In this document: positions 60,919 to 64,000 of the stretch, piece by piece
Position numbering within the stretch: position 1 is the first letter of the stretch
Layout: each line of letters begins with the position of its first letter
NCBI GenBank assembly: GCA_026874595.1
Contig: CM049307.1
Location: 9,945,579 to 10,009,578, forward strand
DNA length: 64,000 nt
Direction of reading: 5' to 3'
Origin: Sipunculus nudus
Taxonomy: Eukaryota > Annelida > Sipuncula > Golfingiida > Sipunculidae
Notes under the pieces: generated by a model
The model's database searches: none
Told to the model about the DNA's origin: nothing
What the model saw: only the letters and a program-made list of their open reading frames with translations
Program-made: the position numbers and the translations under genes

Positions 60919-62719
60919 CTAAATATTTATTGGATCAGCTTCTGATAATGACGAAAGTGATTTGATTTCTCTGTCTTTGTCTTCTTGCCCTTCAGGCTCT
61001 GATATTTCTCGAGATTTTCGCTTCCTGATCCGTTTCACAAGGACGAGAATGCCGAAATATATACAGGAGTGAACCTGAACAATACCGTAAACTAAAAATG
61101 GTGTCCCAAAGTTACCAGTCACGTCTATCAACCAGCCTGCAAATAGGAATTTTAAAAAGTTCTGCAAAAAAAAACTCTTCAATATTCATTTATGTTACAG
61201 TTCTTTGGGAAATTTGAAGATATACTGAGGTTTTAAAACAGGTAAAACAGAACGCCCTGGTCCGACAGAAAGTGAATTGAGCTCAATGTACGTTTGATAT
61301 ATCTAAGTCTGTTTAACAATAAAAATATAGGTATTTATGCGGTCTTATCATTATGGACTTTATTATAGAATTCCAGACCAATACATAAAATGGAACTTAC
61401 ATTAACTCAGAGATATAAAACAGGATACACAAACCTGGGCTGTTCTGAATTCAAATTGATCGTCTTGAATGAGAAAACATTACACCTTTTAGAAAGCATA
61501 CCTGACAGGGGCCCAGTTGCCATACCCAGAGCCCCGCCAAAGGTACCTATCAGCCCGCCTGCTGTTGCCGTCTGGTGGACTGGCACGATGTCAGTCAATA
61601 TCGTCGGTGTCAGCACAATGTAATTACCTTTACAAAAAATCATTAATATATTAACAATGTTCTAACGATACCATGCATTCAGTCAATATATGGCCATTTA
61701 CGTTTTTTTGTTCTCATAAATGATGTTTCAGGACTTCACAGGTTTTTTACTCAAGGGAACAGGTATTGCTTTGTTTTCCATTTTAGCTTGCAGAATTTTT
61801 AATACAAGGTCAGTCATTTCAATCAATGACAAATCCACGACCATTCGTTGCAAATAACAGAAAAAAAATCAAAAGGCTGTGTAAGAACGTCATATGCGAA
61901 ACATGACATTAAATGTTGTCACGTCGTCCTACCTGTGGCGCCTTATAAAGAGAATGTTGATATTTCTGACCACACGATTAGTATTCACTTATAACCTGTT
62001 ATGTGAAAAGTTTAGTGAAACCAATATAGTATAAACTGGGTGAAGTGGATGAACATGTATTTCAGATATCGTTAATATATAGTACTCACTGCTGAAAATG
62101 CCGATGAGACAGCTAACCGCTGCCAGCGTCATAAACGAATGAAGAAATGAGATGAGAATATTGAGTGAGCCGACAGTGATGACGGATATTATTAATATAA
62201 GCATCCTATATTTCCTGATTTTGTCTACAATGACTCCAGAGAAAGGACGAAGGATGAAGCTACTGATGCCGATCATGGAAACCAGCCAGGCGCCCTGGAC
62301 GGGGGGAATTCCGCTACTCCTGGCCAGACCCGGGAGGAACATGAAAGGAATCATATGGCCTGTCAAGTTCAGAATCACAGCAATGATGTATAACATGAAT
62401 ACGGGGTTCTTAAGTAACGAGTAGTCAATAAGTTCTTTCATTTTACAACTCCACTTGTGTTTCCCAGCATCATTTGCTACAACCGGATGTGGACGTAGAA
62501 GCAGGGCCAAAACGATGCTGTTCAGCTGGAGCCCCCCTATTATGAGCATTGCGCCCCGCCATGTATAGTGGTCACTGAGCGCTTGTTCCAATGGAGGCCA
62601 TACGAAAATTCCTGCACTCAAACCCATAGATCTCAAGGCCATGGCAAACCCTTTCTTCTTATCGAAGTACTGCGAAACTGCAACCAAGGTACACACACCG
62701 AAGCCTCCTTGCAGAAAGC
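60919..62719 (-). CDS. monocarboxylate transporter-like protein, C-terminal part (SLC16 family)
   Basis: Members of SLC16 are 12-helix major-facilitator proteins of the plasma membrane that move lactate, pyruvate or related solutes, usually with protons. Three exons join in phase: 62090-62719, 61502-61627 and 60919-61136 (TAG at 60921-60919), giving about 324 codons. Visible family marks are SQYFDKKKGFAMALRSMG, PPLEQALSDHYTWRGAM, the long cytosolic loop after RPHP, the helix-8 region with IPPVQGAWLVSMIG and LRPFSGVIVD, and GGLIGTFGGALGMATGPLSG. About eight helices (5-12) are covered, followed by a charged cytosolic tail rich in Lys, Arg, Glu and Asp. The first ~150-200 residues, with the family motif of helix 1, are expected right of the window. 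The subfamily and substrate cannot be assigned. Confidence 0.92.
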
Positions 62720-64000
62720 CTGAAATGATAAAAGCAACGATTATGCAGCCAGGTGATGTTTAAATTGGTCGTATAAGGTATTAATAAGAACATATAGGGT
62801 ATTATTAACTACTAAAACTCTTCTCCCCCCCCCCACATGGAAAACTTTAAAACGGATAAAAGTCAATAACAGTGCAATGTTGTGTATACTATATGCATAT
62901 ACACACAACTTCTATATAAATAAGTTTTTATTATTCATTCCATTGCTGACTTATACGTATTTAGGATACGCTGATAATTTCACCCCAGGAGCTTTCTGGA
63001 ATTAGGAGGTTATAAGATTCTCAAGAAAAACGTTTATAGACATCGCTTGTGAAGATAGACAATTAACGTGTAGAACAATAACATTTTTAGCTTTAGCATA
63101 TTATTTGCCCTCGGGAAGACCACTGACAAAGGTTCACAGGTCCGGAAAATAGGAGGTCCAAGCCGCAATTAATTTGTCGGAAACCTTTAAAAAGGTTGCG
63201 GCGGCTGAAAAGGGGAGGGGGTCATAACCCCCTGGATCCGTAATTAATGTTAAACGCTTTCTTGAACTGTGTAGTTTTAAGGATTCACAAGAGAATCCTT
63301 TATAAATAATTTTTGAAAGTAGATAATTCAGTTTCAGAATGGTAAATTTTCCCGTGAAATTATTTGCAGGCCTCTCCCTAATATGTTTGTCAGGACTGAT
63401 CAATGCGCCAGTTCGGGCAGCCTGGCGATATCTGCAGTCAAGGGGCAGGTCTGCGTGCATCAGCGTTTAGACAGCTGAGAGATGATGTCTATTAGCGTAG
63501 ATTGTCGGTGTCTAAGGAAAGCCATGGTAATTTCTCTGTACCGGACTTCAATGCGAGTATTGGATTTTGCCGACGGAATGGTTATCTAGCGAATTTATAC
63601 CTATTGTGAACGCTTCTAGTAACAGACCGAGGACATTATTTAAACGCGTACCTGCGGAGATATGGATATCGCTAGGTGGAAGCATATTCGGTTACCTAAA
63701 GCTGGATGGTTCCATGAGACATCAGCTGTGAAAGAAGTAGATTCTAAGTCAAGATAGAATCGTTTGTGCGCTAATTAGTGAGGGCTGTGTGAACTGTGCA
63801 TTGAGAGTTAAACCTGACGCCATCGAAGGACCGTTGGTGGTCGGAGCTAAGTGTGTCTAAAGGTTGACTGATCGAACTGTGAAGAAAACGCGAACAAATG
63901 GTGAGCCATGTATCGCAACATTCCGATGTAATGTGTGTCATGTGACCAGTAGAAGTGTAAACAAGGGACTACTCTGTGTACTGTGGTTATATACTTGATG
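62720..64000. other. transporter intron (5' side), no exon found
   Basis: The first visible transporter exon starts in phase 1 at 62719, so this is intron. A C-run occurs at 62825-62834. A GGATCC-containing block near 63130-63245 with an AACCTTTAAAAAGGTT palindrome looks like a repeat fragment related in style to 2260-2450. No upstream exon was recognised. Confidence 0.55.

Overview
This is animal (metazoan) nuclear DNA: AT-rich, mostly non-coding, with short exons joined by introns of hundreds to thousands of bases, many (TA)n and (TTA)n microsatellites, and layers of old transposable elements. Protein similarity alone points to a lophotrochozoan. The repeat style (CCGTCCGTCC-rich elements, repeats beginning near ACAAGGGACCCATGGG, tRNA-like SINE heads) looks to me like a bivalve mollusc, but the species cannot be fixed from the window. 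I found no CRISPR array, rRNA gene, intact tRNA gene or prokaryotic operon.

Three protein-coding genes were reconstructed by joining exons by reading phase. (1) 4.1-11.15 kb, plus strand: galactokinase (GALK1-like), five exons including the stop; the N-terminal exon(s) lie left of the window. (2) 55.85-20.70 kb, minus strand: a complete 20-exon gene of about 1064 codons encoding a single-pass receptor. Its order is signal peptide, six cysteine-rich GCC2/GCC3-like modules (one per exon, all phase-1 introns), three IPT/TIG domains, a transmembrane helix, a tyrosine-kinase-like domain closest by eye to RYK (DAA instead of DFG, HSD instead of HRD, eroded glycine loop), and a -TRL C-terminus. All 20 exons join without a phase conflict, although a symmetric phase-1 exon could have been missed. 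This receptor is the most interesting object in the window. (3) 62.72-60.92 kb, minus strand: the C-terminal part of an SLC16-type monocarboxylate transporter (three exons); its 5' exons lie right of the window.

The rest is introns, intergenic DNA and mobile elements. The 14-kb intron 11 of the receptor contains a broken non-LTR retrotransposon (about 28.44-31.3 kb, minus) and, beside it, a 4-kb foldback structure (31.3-35.3 kb) whose arms are built of ~370-bp tandem repeats. Two hAT-like elements can be delimited by 8-bp target-site duplications (48766-49806 and 57476-57920). Other repeat families lie at 2.1-2.45, 4.5-6.05, 17.65-18.77, 36.6-37.6 and 55.3-55.5 kb. Galactokinase and the receptor converge across a 9.5-kb intergenic region (11.15-20.70 kb). 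The transporter ends about 5 kb upstream of the receptor start, on the same strand. I see no functional link between the three genes; their grouping looks like ordinary animal synteny.
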